DNA of 55,448 nt from Paulinella micropora (lineage: Eukaryota > Cercozoa > Imbricatea > Euglyphida > Paulinellidae): NCBI GenBank assembly GCA_019918135.1, contig WBZZ01000782.1:180001-235448 (forward strand), given 5' to 3'. The position numbers and the translations under genes are program-made. Below the pieces are notes generated by a model. The model was not told the DNA's origin. It was given only the letters and a program-made list of their open reading frames with translations, and did not search any database. Positions 47,113-55,448 of this stretch are shown here, one piece after another. Every line of letters starts with the position of its first letter. The first letter of the stretch is position 1.

Positions 47113-47643
47113 GTGGCACCAAGGCCCAAAAAGCCACGTACCACTCCCCGACCAGCCCCCCGTGGACAAGGCCTGCGACAGCTGGCCGCGGCCACTGCGA
47201 CCGGGCCAGAGCCACCGCCTCGTCAGGCGCGCCCCGTCGTGGTGCCGGAGGCGGCGTCTCTCCCTCCGCCCGAGCCGGACTTTGAAAGCGTCGTCTTGGC
47301 CACCCTGAGCACCTTAGACCTGGCCGAAATCCTGCTGTCTACGCTCAACGGTGTAGTGGTGGTGGACACGGTCATGCTGGGGGAGAGCGGATCGACCGAG
47401 CAGCCGCCCGTGCGCACCGGGTTGTCCGAGGTCGGCCTAGCGCTGCTGCCCGAGCTCCAGCTCACGGACGCCTTTCTCGCCGCACCCAACTCGCCCAAGG
47501 AGTGTTCCATCTGCCTACAAGACTTGGTCGTAGGGGACTGGCTGCGGGGGCTGCCGTGTGCGCATTACCTGCACCGGGCGTGCGTCGACCCCTGGCTACG
47601 CACTAAGGACTCGTGCACCGTGTGCCGCCTAGTGGTGTCGTAG
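47113..47643 (+). CDS. RING-H2 finger protein (probable E3 ubiquitin ligase)
   Basis: The C-terminus is a complete RING-H2 finger: Cys-x2-Cys in ECSICLQD, then LPCAHYLHRACVDPWL (Cys-x-His-x2-His-x2-Cys) and SCTVC (Cys-x2-Cys), ending at TAG 47,641. This class recruits E2 enzymes for ubiquitin transfer. The ~125 residues before it are acidic/hydrophobic (SVVLATLSTLDLAEILLSTL) without a transmembrane segment I trust. The frame is open from 47,035 but has no ATG before 47,374, so the start is unresolved: a missing exon, a frameshift in the GCTAGCAGCC repeats, or a non-AUG start. Confidence 0.75.
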   Translation: MAPRPKKPRTTPRPAPRGQGLRQLAAATATGPEPPPRQARPVVVPEAASLPPPEPDFESVVLATLSTLDLAEILLSTLNGVVVVDTVMLGESGSTEQPPVRTGLSEVGLALLPELQLTDAFLAAPNSPKECSICLQDLVVGDWLRGLPCAHYLHRACVDPWLRTKDSCTVCRLVVS

Positions 47644-47955
47644 GCGGGGGCCAGCGCGCCGTCGCCGCCGTCGGTAGCGTGTGGGCCACATTAAAAACTG
47701 AGCGAGCACACGCCGTAGTTTTTAGTCACTCGGTACTCGTGCCGTGCCCCTTCGGCAGGGAGCTCCGGGGGCGAACCGACCTGTCCGCGCCGGCCCCCCC
47801 AGCCTTTCCCCCGCCCCCGGAGGAAATGGCAGAGGGGGGGGCGCCTCCTCTCTTTCCGCTACGGCCCCTTCCTGCCTAGCCCCCGGGCGGTGCAGCGGGG
47901 GGAGGGCTGGGGGGATGTGTGAGAGAGGGGGGGAGCTCCTCTCCCTGCCCCCAAA
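47644..47955. other. Gene-free interval upstream of nuclease
   Basis: 312 bp; ATTAAAA at 47,691 may act as a weak polyadenylation signal for the RING gene. G/C runs are frequent. No coding signal. Confidence 0.35.
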
Positions 47956-48909
47956 ATGCCGCCCGAGGCCCGCCACGAGCAGGGTGGGCGCCGGTCGCTG
48001 CCCCCGCCCCGGCGGCCGCAGGTGTCGAACGCCATCCGCGCGCGCCCGCCCAGTTTCGTGCTGTACTACCACGGCCGGCCGCTGCGCGGCCTGCATGCCT
48101 GGCTGCAGGACACCGTCTGGAGCACGGGGTGGTCCCGTGCACCACGGGGCGCGGCCGAGCCCTCCGTCTTCGGCGAATGGGCGGCCCGTGCGGCGGCGGC
48201 CGGCCACCCGCGCACCCAGTCGTGCCTGTACAGGCGGGGCCAGGCCATCGTGGTCGATCAGCAACTCAACGCCCTCGTGCGCATAGCGACGGGCGCGCGC
48301 AGGCCAGCCCTGGCGGGCGCGCTCTGGTCCCGGGACTACCGCCTGTGGGACGGCGCGCCGCCGGTCGAGCGGGCCCGGTTCGCGCGGCAGCTGCGGGCCA
48401 GAACGGGGCTGCCCCTCCTGGCCGGGCGCGAGCTGCGGCGCGTGCACCCGCTGACGGCCACCGCCATCTCCTTCCTGTTCGCTCGCTTCGGCCTGCCCGT
48501 GGCCGCGCAGGTCGTGGTGCACAGCCCGTCGCTGGCGGTGGCCAGCAGCATAGACCAGGTCTGGCGCTGTGCAGCGGGCCGCCTGTGGCTGCTGGAGCTC
48601 AAGAAGGCCCAGTCCGCCGGGCGGGCGCACGGGGAGCAGGCGCGGGCGCCGCCCCTGGCGCACGCGCTGTGGCGCACGTGGGCGGACACGGAGCAAAACC
48701 GCTTCCTCGTGCAGGCCGCGCTCGGTCACGCCCTCTTCGAACTCACATACGACCTGGCGGTCGAGCCGAAGCCGCCGCGCTCCGCCGTGGTGTGCGTGGG
48801 CACCTACGGGGTGCGGGTAGCGTGCGTGCCGGAGGCCATGCTCGGGGCCGCGCGCGAGTTCTGCCGGACGGTGTGGGCGGCGGCCCCCCCGACCGGGTCC
48901 CGCCGGTAG
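47956..48909 (+). CDS. PD-(D/E)XK family nuclease
   Basis: Intact 317 residues from ATG at 47,956. The catalytic core is Asp200 in AVASSIDQVW and Glu214-x-Lys216 in LWLLELKKAQ, the D-(x13)-ExK signature, preceded by a helix HPLTATAISFLFARFGL and followed by a Gln-containing helix NRFLVQAALGHALFELTY as in Cas4/lambda-exonuclease-like viral nucleases. Likely role: DNA end processing, recombination or genome resolution together with the helicase. Stop TAG at 48,907. It converges on the kinase-like gene, with only 87 bp between stop codons. Confidence 0.75.
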   Translation: MPPEARHEQGGRRSLPPPRRPQVSNAIRARPPSFVLYYHGRPLRGLHAWLQDTVWSTGWSRAPRGAAEPSVFGEWAARAAAAGHPRTQSCLYRRGQAIVVDQQLNALVRIATGARRPALAGALWSRDYRLWDGAPPVERARFARQLRARTGLPLLAGRELRRVHPLTATAISFLFARFGLPVAAQVVVHSPSLAVASSIDQVWRCAAGRLWLLELKKAQSAGRAHGEQARAPPLAHALWRTWADTEQNRFLVQAALGHALFELTYDLAVEPKPPRSAVVCVGTYGVRVACVPEAMLGAAREFCRTVWAAAPPTGSRR

Positions 48910-48947
48910 GCCGACACAAGTCAGAGATTTTACTAAAAACACTGCTT

Positions 48948-48953
48948 TTTATT
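48948..48953 (-). terminator. Poly(A) signal for the kinase-like gene
   Basis: AATAAA on the minus strand, 43 bp downstream of the kinase-like stop codon at 48,997. Spacing is normal for eukaryotic or nuclear-virus mRNA. Confidence 0.5.
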
Positions 48954-48996
48954 CGGGCCATCGCAGCGGTTGCCACTGGCTGCTACCGGGCCAGGC

Positions 48997-50476
48997 TTAG
49001 ACAGGCGGCTTTTTCAGCATGTCGTAGTTCCACCACGCGGCTATCCGGAGCAGCACTGTCAGGAATTGTCTTACCTGAGGCTGCCCAGTCCCGGGCGGGA
49101 CTCGTTGGGCGTGCCAGTTGCAGTCTTTGCCGTCTGTGCCTTTCCAGCGAGTCCGCTGCCCCGTTGCAGACCACCAATGCGCCTGGTACTTGGCCTCATC
49201 TTCGTCGGGCAGCCAAACAAGGGCATACCGAGCACCAGGAGGCATTCGGTGCAAGGCACCTGGGCGCATGTCCAACGTACTCAGGTAGTGTCTGGCCTGG
49301 CAGAACTGTGTCCGCTTTTTGAACATCTTTTCGGACAGGCTCTGGTTCCACCACTCAACACAGCGCGTAAAGATTGTTTGGTCTACCAGTAGGGGCGGCA
49401 TAAATTGCCAAAGGGTACTTAGCAAGGCTGGGTGCGTACGGTTATAGCTATTGGCCACGAGGCTTAGCAGGTTGGATAGCAAGATGGTAGCTCTGTATGC
49501 ACTGGGCGCTGTGTCGAGCCACAGGTAGTAATCGGGTCCATATCCAGCACCAGAAAACCTTGCGGTGCAGCCGTCGACGTGATGTTAGCAGGCTTCAGAT
49601 CGGCCATCAACAGCGGGACAACATCGAGCGAGAAACGCAGCACATTCTTCAGGAAGCTCCTGAATGCCTCGGTGGGGGGCCAGACTGTCAGCCCCTTCGC
49701 TTGCTGTAGGTCTAGGCTAAGGGCGGCCCCCGCGCGGACAAGGTCCATCACGAGCCAGAACGTATAGCCGCTTTTTGTTTCCCCTGGCACCAATCCCCCG
49801 ACACGGAGATAGCCGTACACCGCGGGCGCTAGCCCCCTACGCGCCAGGAAGTGTTGCAGCCCCAGATACTCTACTTGGGCGGCCGAGGGTTCGTCCAAGG
49901 GAGCCTGCTGCCCGATGCATTTGAGCACTAGCTTGCGGCGATGCAGAAGCAGGACGGAGCCTTTGGCCAAGGACTGTTCGTCCCGGGAATGAGGGGCTCG
50001 CCTATTCTGCGCTCTTTCCAGCCTTGGTCGGTCGCTACGAACAGAGAGAGGTCTTTCAACCACGCGGGGAGCTTTGGGCCCGACGTGAGTGGTACCTCCT
50101 TGGACGTCAGTCCCTGCTCGTTGGGTTCCCAGCGGGTAACCTGGTTGTTAACGTGGGTGGAACAGGGCCTTACCTCTAGGAACAGCGCAGCTAGCTGGCA
50201 CGACCGACAGGGGTCGCACTGCCCTGGCTGCGCACATTCGTGGCAGTGCCGGCGCGAATCACATTCAAACCTAAGGGCCAGAGGATGTGTAGGTTGCATG
50301 GTTTGGTGTGGCCCGGCCGGCGCCAGACGTTTTTGTACCGGGCCTGGCGAGCCGTCCGAGGCAGAGGTCCCGTCAGAAGCAATCGAGCGCGGGGGCCCGG
50401 GGGCCGTTGAAGGGTCCGGTGTGGCAGGGCGCTTCCGGCCCGCGTGGCCACCCGTTCCGGGGGCGGCGGCAGACAT
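48997..50476 (-). pseudogene. Kinase-like protein A with Cys-rich N-terminus, two frameshifts
   Basis: ATG at 50,476 (MSAAAPGTGGHAGRKRPATP). A Cys-rich block (CHECAQPGQCDPCRSCQLAA) that could bind zinc follows. After a frameshift near 49,955 comes a kinase-like core: GSVLLLHRRKLVLKCIG as N-lobe, VVPLLMADLKPANITS as catalytic loop (Asp-Leu-Lys-Pro-x-Asn) and FLVLDMDPI in the DFG position. A second frameshift near 49,475 leads to the helical C-terminal part ending YDMLKKPPV at 48,997. Total about 490 residues. Catalytic residues are kept, in contrast to paralogue B. Frameshifts may be sequence errors. Confidence 0.65.
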
Positions 50477-50797
50477 CTCCCGGTGGGTTCGGCAGGGAGG
50501 GGGGCAAGGGCGTGGGCAGCGGAGCTTTTAGCGCCCCCGGGCCTTGGTGTTTAAATCCTCTGGGGTAGACGCCGCCACTTTCCCCTCCCCTTTCCGCCCC
50601 CCGTGCGGCGGGCCCCCTCTCCCAGCCTCCCCCCCTCTTGCAGTCCTCTCCGCCCTGGGCAGACCAGACCGCCCCCCTTTCCCACCCGCTGCACAAGATT
50701 GGTACGATCACACGACTCCTTTACTCGCCCAGTACTGGTTCCACGGACTGCTCCCGAGCGAGGGAATACAAAGCCTCAGTAGTCGGCCGCCAGGCAT
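50477..50797. other. Gene-free interval between kinase-like paralogues
   Basis: 321 bp between the stop of paralogue B and the start of paralogue A on the same strand, rich in C runs. It must hold the promoter of A; no AATAAA for B is visible. Confidence 0.4.
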
Positions 50798-52311
50798 TCA
50801 GGTCTGGGCGGGACCCCAAGACTTTGCTAGCCGAATCAGTACACGTAATAAGGTCTCGACGCGTCTAACCGTGAAGTCTCGCTCTCCGAATGTAAGATAG
50901 GCATCCTCTGCCTCCAATAAATATTCCATCTGTCCGTCCTCTGGATTCCACCATGCTTTTTCCACTGCCAACCCCTTGAGCACCTCTGGTTGACATTCCC
51001 CGAGGTATAGCCTAGCTTGGGACAGCTGGCTTTGTCTCTTGTCCCAGCCCTGCTGCCACCAAACAGCGCACTGTAGAACACGCAATCTGGATTCTGGTCC
51101 CCTGATAAGGGGTAGTATAAGCTTCCACACCACAGCCTTCAACTCCTTGCGCAGATAAAGTTCCCTGGCGTCTGTGCAGCGGCAGTTAGCCACGAAGCTC
51201 AACAGGTTGCACAGCTTGATGGCATTTCGGATGTCCTGCTCCTTACCAGCGGGCAACCCGGCGGGCAACCGGAGGCACCAAAACTGCTTCGGGCCCAGTG
51301 ATCGCAGCTGGAAGCCAGGGAAAGTGGCCGTCAGCTCGATGTCGGAAGGAGTCAGGCCCACTAGCAACAACGGCATGACACAGGCCGAGAAATCCAGCAG
51401 CCCCGTCAGAAAAGCCTCGAATTGTGCGGCATCAACCTGGAGCTTACGTATACTTGCTGCGGCTTGCAGGTCGAGGCTAAAGGAAGGTCCCACCGAGGCA
51501 AGATCCGTCACGAGCCAGAACGTAGCGGCGACGACCTCTGCCGGGCCCCTGGCGTCGTCGCCCGCCGACGCCAGCTCCAAGTACTCCTGGTCCAGGGGAT
51601 CGTCCTCTACATTCACGACACTGTTATCTCTCGCCGGTCCGGCCGGGCCACCGCCGCTCGGTAGCAAGGGGGCGTCGACCCGGAGGAAGCCGTGCACCTT
51701 AGGGGCCAGCCCCTGCGCGGCGAGCGAGTGTTGCAGATACAAGTACTCTACGCAGTCTGCTGGAACGTTCCGAGAGGAGCGCGGTAGAGCGCAGGTTTTG
51801 CAGTCCATCTTTCTGAGGGCCAGCCTGTGCTGCTGCAGGAGTAGAACACGACCCTCTTCCAGACTCTGTTCCTCTTGGCACCCATCCTTGCCTTGGCCAA
51901 TTCCACACTGCTCGAACTTTTCAGCTGTCGTGACGAACAAGGACAAAGAGCACAGCCACTCCTGCGCCGCCCCGGTCTCTGAGAGCGCTACCCCTGTTGG
52001 AACCAGCTTGTGTACGCGAAGCGGCTCTGCCCCCGCCAGCATGGCCTGTTCCGCTAATATATACCTCTTAACCTTCTGTGTCGTGTCGGCTGAACAGTGA
52101 CGTCTTTCCCGGAATAAGCCAAACAGCTGGCACGGCCGGCAGGCTGCACACTGTGCTGGCCGCCGGCAATCGCGGCAGCTCCGTGTGCAGACGAATCTGC
52201 GCGCCAGGGGGTGCAGCGACTCGTCCGCCGGGCGTTCGGCGCGGGGCTGGTCCGAGGGGGTGACGCTTCGGTCTCAGTCTTGTGTCTTTTCCGAGCGGCT
52301 CCCGCGCTCAT
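50798..52311 (-). CDS. Kinase-like protein B: probable pseudokinase with Cys-rich N-terminus, one frameshift
   Basis: ATG at 52,311 (MSAGAARKRHKTETEASPPR) aligns with the start of paralogue A; a shift near 52,260 (G-run) joins it to the long frame that holds the Cys-rich block (CTRSCRDCRRPAQCAACRPC) and runs unbroken to TGA at 50,798. Within it, RVLLLQQHRLALRKM matches the N-lobe of A, and CVMPLLLVGLTPSDIELTAT aligns with A's catalytic loop but has Gly for Asp and Asp for Asn; the DFG equivalent is lost. This is therefore an inactive pseudokinase. It also has a ~45-residue acidic insert (VNVEDDPLDQEYLELASAGD). Duplicate genes with one dead member often regulate the active one. Confidence 0.65.
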
Positions 52312-52619
52312 CCCCTCGTGTGGGAGGAGGCTGTGGCTCTCTCTGGCCACTGGCTTCCTTTACACGAGCGGGGCGCCCCCCTCTCCCACCACGGCCCGTT
52401 TACTCGCCCCGCTGCTCCGCCTTTCCTCCCCTTCCTTTCTCATCCGTCCTACCGCGGAGTGAAGGGGCGTGTCGGTAGGGGCGGCGGAGGGGGGCAGGGC
52501 CAGGGGACGGGGCGCGGAGAGGAGCGGACCGACTGAGTGTCTGGGGTGGGCTGCGCGCGGCCCCCGGGCCACAATCAAGCAGGCCCGGCCGCCGCCTCCC
52601 CTCTCCCCGCCCGCGGCGC
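52312..52619. promoter_or_regulatory. Divergent intergenic region, kinase-like B and Rpb3-like
   Basis: 308 bp between divergent starts at 52,311 (minus) and 52,620 (plus). GC-rich with CTCCCC and GGGGC runs, no TATA box seen. The A of the Rpb3-like ATG sits in a good context (GCGCATGG). Confidence 0.35.
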
Positions 52620-53883
52620 ATGGACCAGGAGGCCTGGGCCCGGTTCAGCGGGTCGCAGGTCCGGCGCGCCGCGCGGGCGGTCAGCGTTTCGCCGCCCACC
52701 TACCCTCGTTGCCGGCGGACGGGCGCACGGCGGCGTTCCTGCTGGAAGGCGTGCAAACGCCGCTGCTGCCGCAGGCCCTGTTGCAGGCGCTGTACTTCCT
52801 GCCGGCCGCCGCGGTCAGCTACGTCGAGGTCCTGTCGAAGCCGCTCAACTCGCTGGGTAACCTGGACCTCGTGCAGCTGCTGGAGCGCGTGCGGGTAGAC
52901 ATGGCACCGGCCGTGCTGGCCGGCCTGCCCGTCGTGCCCTGGGAGCAGGCTACGCCCTCGTTTCTGACGCCCGCCAACAGTGCGATGCTGGAACTCAAGG
53001 TAGCCCACCCGGCGGCCGCCCCCCCGCCGCCCCGTCCTTGGCGCTGCTCCGGGACAGGCTGGGTGCCCTGCGGGCGGAGTCCGGCCGCACGCGCGCGCAG
53101 GCCCTGGCCCGGCTGGACCGGGAGTCCGCCCGCGCGCTGCAGCAAACCGAGGCCGGGCGGCTGGCGGCCCAGGCCGTGCTGGCGGGCCTGGGCCTGCGCC
53201 CGGCCGACCTGGACGACGCGGAACCCCCGCCGCCACCGGACGAGGAAAAGGAGCTCGACCTCTTCACCGACGACGAGCTGCGCGCGCTGGAGGCCTGCTG
53301 GGGCGTGACCGAGGTGTCCCTCGCCCACTTACGCCCCGTGCCCGGCTACCCGGCAGCGCGGGTGGCCGCCGGCGGCGAACGGCAGGTGCTCTGCCGTCTC
53401 CTGCCGGGCGAGGAGGTCTGGGTCCGGCTGTGGGTCACCAAGGGCTATGCCTCCCGGGACTCTCGCTGGCAGAAGGGGCTCCTCACCCCCCGCAAGGTGT
53501 CGAGCGTCCAGGTCCAGCCACGCCCGCTCCCGGCACCACGCGCGCTGGAGCTGTGGTCCGTGTGCCCTACCAACGTCTTCGACCTCGAGGACCTGGGGGG
53601 TGGGGCCGCCCGCCTCGTGGCGGCTAGGCCGCTCGAGTGTCTGGCCTGCCGGCGGTGCCTGCTGAACCCACCGGGCGAGGAAGCTAGCCCCGTGGCTGTC
53701 GAGACGCCCGCGGCCGCCGCGTGCGACCGCTGGCTCGTCGTCGTCACTTCCTACACCGCACAGACCCCGTGGGAACTGCTACAGGAGTGCCGGGCCTTCC
53801 TCACCACCGGCGGGGGCAGCGCGGCCGGGCCCGAAGAAGCCGCGGCGCCGGCCCGCGCGGCCGGGGACACGGCGCCCCCGTGA
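52620..53883 (+). CDS. Divergent RNA polymerase Rpb3/D-like subunit, two frameshifts
   Basis: ATG at 52,620 (MDQEAWARFSGSQVRRAARA). Shifts near 52,706 and in the C-run near 53,030 divide it into three frames totalling about 420 residues. The best evidence is C-terminal: WVRLWVTKGYASRDSRWQKG followed by SVCPTNVFDLEDLGGG, a Cys cluster ECLACRRCL, and finally RWLVVVTSYTAQTPWELLQE. This reproduces the order in Rpb3/archaeal D: a lysine-glycine loop of the G-x-G-K-x-H-A-K-W type, Cys-Pro-x2-Val-Phe, a Cys-x2-Cys-x2-Cys cluster, then the S-x-G-x5-E-L dimerisation helix. Role: the Rpb3-Rpb11 assembly platform of a multisubunit RNA polymerase. Divergence this strong is typical of virus-encoded subunits, so the GC-rich half is probably viral. 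I have not confirmed this by alignment. Confidence 0.5.
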
Positions 53884-54084
53884 GAGCCCCGAGCCTGGGG
53901 GGAGGGCGGCCCCGCCGCCCGGCAGCCGGCCCCCTGCCCGGGGGGGCTCACGCCGTCCGCCTCCCTCACGGGTGGCCCCGGGCCACTGGCCGCCGACACC
54001 GCGCTTTGCTTCCCCTCTGACTGGAGCGCGAGTGCGGGAGCGCGGGGGGGGGGGGGGGCGGGCACGCCCCTAGCCAGCGTGGGA
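53884..54084. other. Short GC-rich gene-free stretch
   Basis: 200 bp with G- and C-runs after the Rpb3-like stop. No AATAAA or coding signal. Confidence 0.35.
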
Positions 54085-54425
54085 GCCGGCAGTGACAGGC
54101 TGCGGTGAGTGAGCCGCCGCCACGGTGGGAGTGGCGTGAGCGGTGAGTAGCCCAGGCGAGGGTGACGTGAAGGGGTGGGTAGCCACGGTGAAAGTGAGTG
54201 ACGAAGGGGTGAGTAGTCCACGGTGAGAGTGAGTGACCAAGGGGTGAGTAGTCACGGTCAGAGTGAGTGACCAAGGGGTGAGTAGTCACGGTCAGAGTGA
54301 GTGACGAAGGGGTGGGTAGCCACGGTGAGAGTGAGTGACCAAGGGGTGAGTAGTCACTGTCAGAGTGAGTGACGAAGAGGTGAGTAGTCACGGTCAGAGT
54401 GAGTGACCAAGGGGTGAGCAGTCAC
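54085..54425. repeat. 34-bp minisatellite
   Basis: About ten units with a 34-bp step and core GTGAGTAGTCACGGTCAGAG; GTCAC alternates with GCCAC and GACCAAG with GACGAAG. Different in period and sequence from the 31-bp family. Frames across it are artefacts. Confidence 0.8.
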
Positions 54426-54534
54426 GGTGAGAGCGGCAGGAAGCGCTGTGGGAGAGGCAGCCTTCAGCTGGGGATTCCGACCGAAGCGAATAATGGCCTG
54501 GTGGACGCAGGCCCGAGCGAGCGGCGTCCCTGGC

Positions 54535-54725
54535 GCGCGCCCCCCGTCTCCCGGACGCGCGCCGCGTGCCGACGGCCCGCTGCGCCTGGTGGGCGCGCGC
54601 CCCCCCGGTCTCCAGGGCACGCGCCGCGTGCCGACTGTCCACTGCGCCTGTGCGCGCCCCCCCCGTCTCCCGGGCGCGCGCCGCGTGCCGACAGCCCGCC
54701 GCGCCCGGTGGCGCGCGCCCTAGCC
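54535..54725. repeat. Three ~60-bp tandem repeats
   Basis: Units begin CGCGCCCCCCGTCTCCCGG and contain CGCGCCGCGTGCCGAC; three copies followed by a partial fourth. Pure GC-rich satellite. 54,426-54,534 before it has no gene. Confidence 0.75.
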
Positions 54726-55103
54726 AGGCGGCGCTGGCCGGGGACGGGCGCGGGCCGAGCGCCCTAGCCAGTCACTGTCCGCCCGGGGCGCGTGCGTGCC
54801 GTCGCCGCGCCGGGGGGGGGGGGGGGGCGCTCTCCTCTCCTCGTGCGGCACGCCCTGGCGTGTGTCGGCCGGCCCCGGCCAAGGGACACGCACCCCCCCC
54901 CCGCCCTCCCCGCGGGCGGTGGTTTCGTGCCCTTGGCTGGGGCCACTTATTTCCGTCCACCCCTTTCGCGGCTGTGTAGCCAGTCACTGTAAAAACCCAG
55001 TAAAACAGCACGTAAGTACAACGGCACGTTTCGGAAGGCAGCCTATGCGCGGCCGGACGTTTTGGCGCCCCCCCCGGGCCTGGTGCCGGCCGGACAGAAC
55101 ACT
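54726..55103. other. Gene-free GC-rich stretch
   Basis: About 380 bp with long G-runs (54,812) and C-runs (54,892). 54,975-55,030 is lower in GC (CAGTCACTGTAAAAACCCAG). No coding signal. Confidence 0.4.
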
Positions 55104-55447
55104 CTAACCAACTTGAGAACACAGTAGCAACAGGTCTTTATTCACCACGTGGTGGCTCTTGGCACCAAAAAGCGCAACGCGCGGGGGTCCAGCCCCAGCC
55201 GGGCCAGCTATCATCAGCCCACACACGCAACCCTGCGGCCGCTTGCCGTACAGGTACGGACCCCGCGCGTACAGTGCCAGGCCTTCCGCCCCCAAGACCT
55301 CGACCAGCGTCCTTGGCTGGCGCTCGGTTCTGGGCGTGGAACCCCTGCTAGGCTTTGCCCTCGCGGGGGCCGGCGGGGCGCTGCCGGAAAACCACTCCCC
55401 GACTGTGGCCGCCAACAGGTCAGCTCTGCGTTCTGCCTCTAGTGCTG
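55104..55447 (-). CDS. Partial unknown gene running off the right edge
   Basis: The frame is open from the last bases of the window to TAG at 55,104, at least 113 codons, so the 5' part lies beyond 55,448. Visible residues include RTLVEVLGAEGLALYARGPY and PQGCVCGLMIAGPAGAGPPR, and the end is NKDLLLLCSQVG. An AATAAA (55,137-55,142 on the minus strand) overlaps a TGA in a different frame (TGAATAAA), a compact arrangement common in nuclear DNA viruses, so the true terminal frame may differ from the longest one. No family recognised. Confidence 0.45.
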   Translation of the reverse strand, partial: ALEAERRADLLAATVGEWFSGSAPPAPARAKPSRGSTPRTERQPRTLVEVLGAEGLALYARGPYLYGKRPQGCVCGLMIAGPAGAGPPRVALFGAKSHHVVNKDLLLLCSQVG

Positions 55448-55448
55448 T

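Overview
This window joins two very different kinds of DNA. Positions 1 to about 20,400 are AT-rich and hold two head-to-tail, partly decayed copies of a small double-jelly-roll DNA virus of the Polinton-like virus (PLV)/virophage type. From about 20,400 to the end the sequence is very GC-rich, full of G/C homopolymers and minisatellites, and carries a gene set like that of a large nucleus-associated eukaryotic DNA virus. The tRNA-derived SINE with target-site duplication, the spliceosomal-type intron and acceptor, and the AATAAA signals all point to a eukaryotic nuclear setting. I read the window as viral DNA lodged in a eukaryotic genome, or less likely as a large virus genome carrying a PLV. 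I cannot name the host. A chimeric assembly join at 20,400 is not excluded.

AT-rich half. A 305-bp palindrome (113-417) with two perfect mini-hairpins at its centre is followed by copy 1 (1327-7858): a broken telomere-resolvase-like tyrosine recombinase, a small Cys protein, a virion-surface-like protein, a minor capsid protein, a major capsid protein and two small conserved proteins. Copy 1 is then interrupted or ended by a 3.05-kb element with ~550-bp terminal inverted repeats (7895-10945). Copy 2 (11958-20403) repeats the same gene order with an intact telomere resolvase and minor capsid gene, a nearly intact major capsid gene, an A32/FtsK-type packaging ATPase, and one more long gene. A telomere resolvase near a large palindrome is what a linear genome with covalently closed hairpin ends would need, and is the most interesting feature here.

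GC-rich half. 20,404-26,242 holds two divergent secreted glycoprotein genes, one very large with EGF modules and Ser/Pro-rich linkers, cut off at the composition junction. 26,500-35,600 is dominated by three large imperfect palindromes, each with an AT-rich centre, inverted copies of the box GAATCGCACTTGTGGG (one base pair variable), polypyrimidine/polypurine arms and flanking minisatellites that all have a 31-bp period. Between them lie a decayed spliced gene, a protein-kinase-like gene and an unknown Cys-rich gene. 35,600-55,448 carries a MYND-like zinc protein, a 1027-residue SF1 helicase, two F-box/leucine-rich-repeat paralogues, a spliced acidic gene, a RING-H2 protein, a PD-(D/E)XK nuclease, two kinase-like paralogues (one a pseudokinase), a divergent RNA polymerase Rpb3-like subunit, and a partial gene at the right edge.

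Many genes in both halves carry single-base frameshifts, mostly in homopolymers. Some are clearly real decay (internal deletions, missense stops, paralogous copies broken differently); others could be uncorrected sequencing errors.
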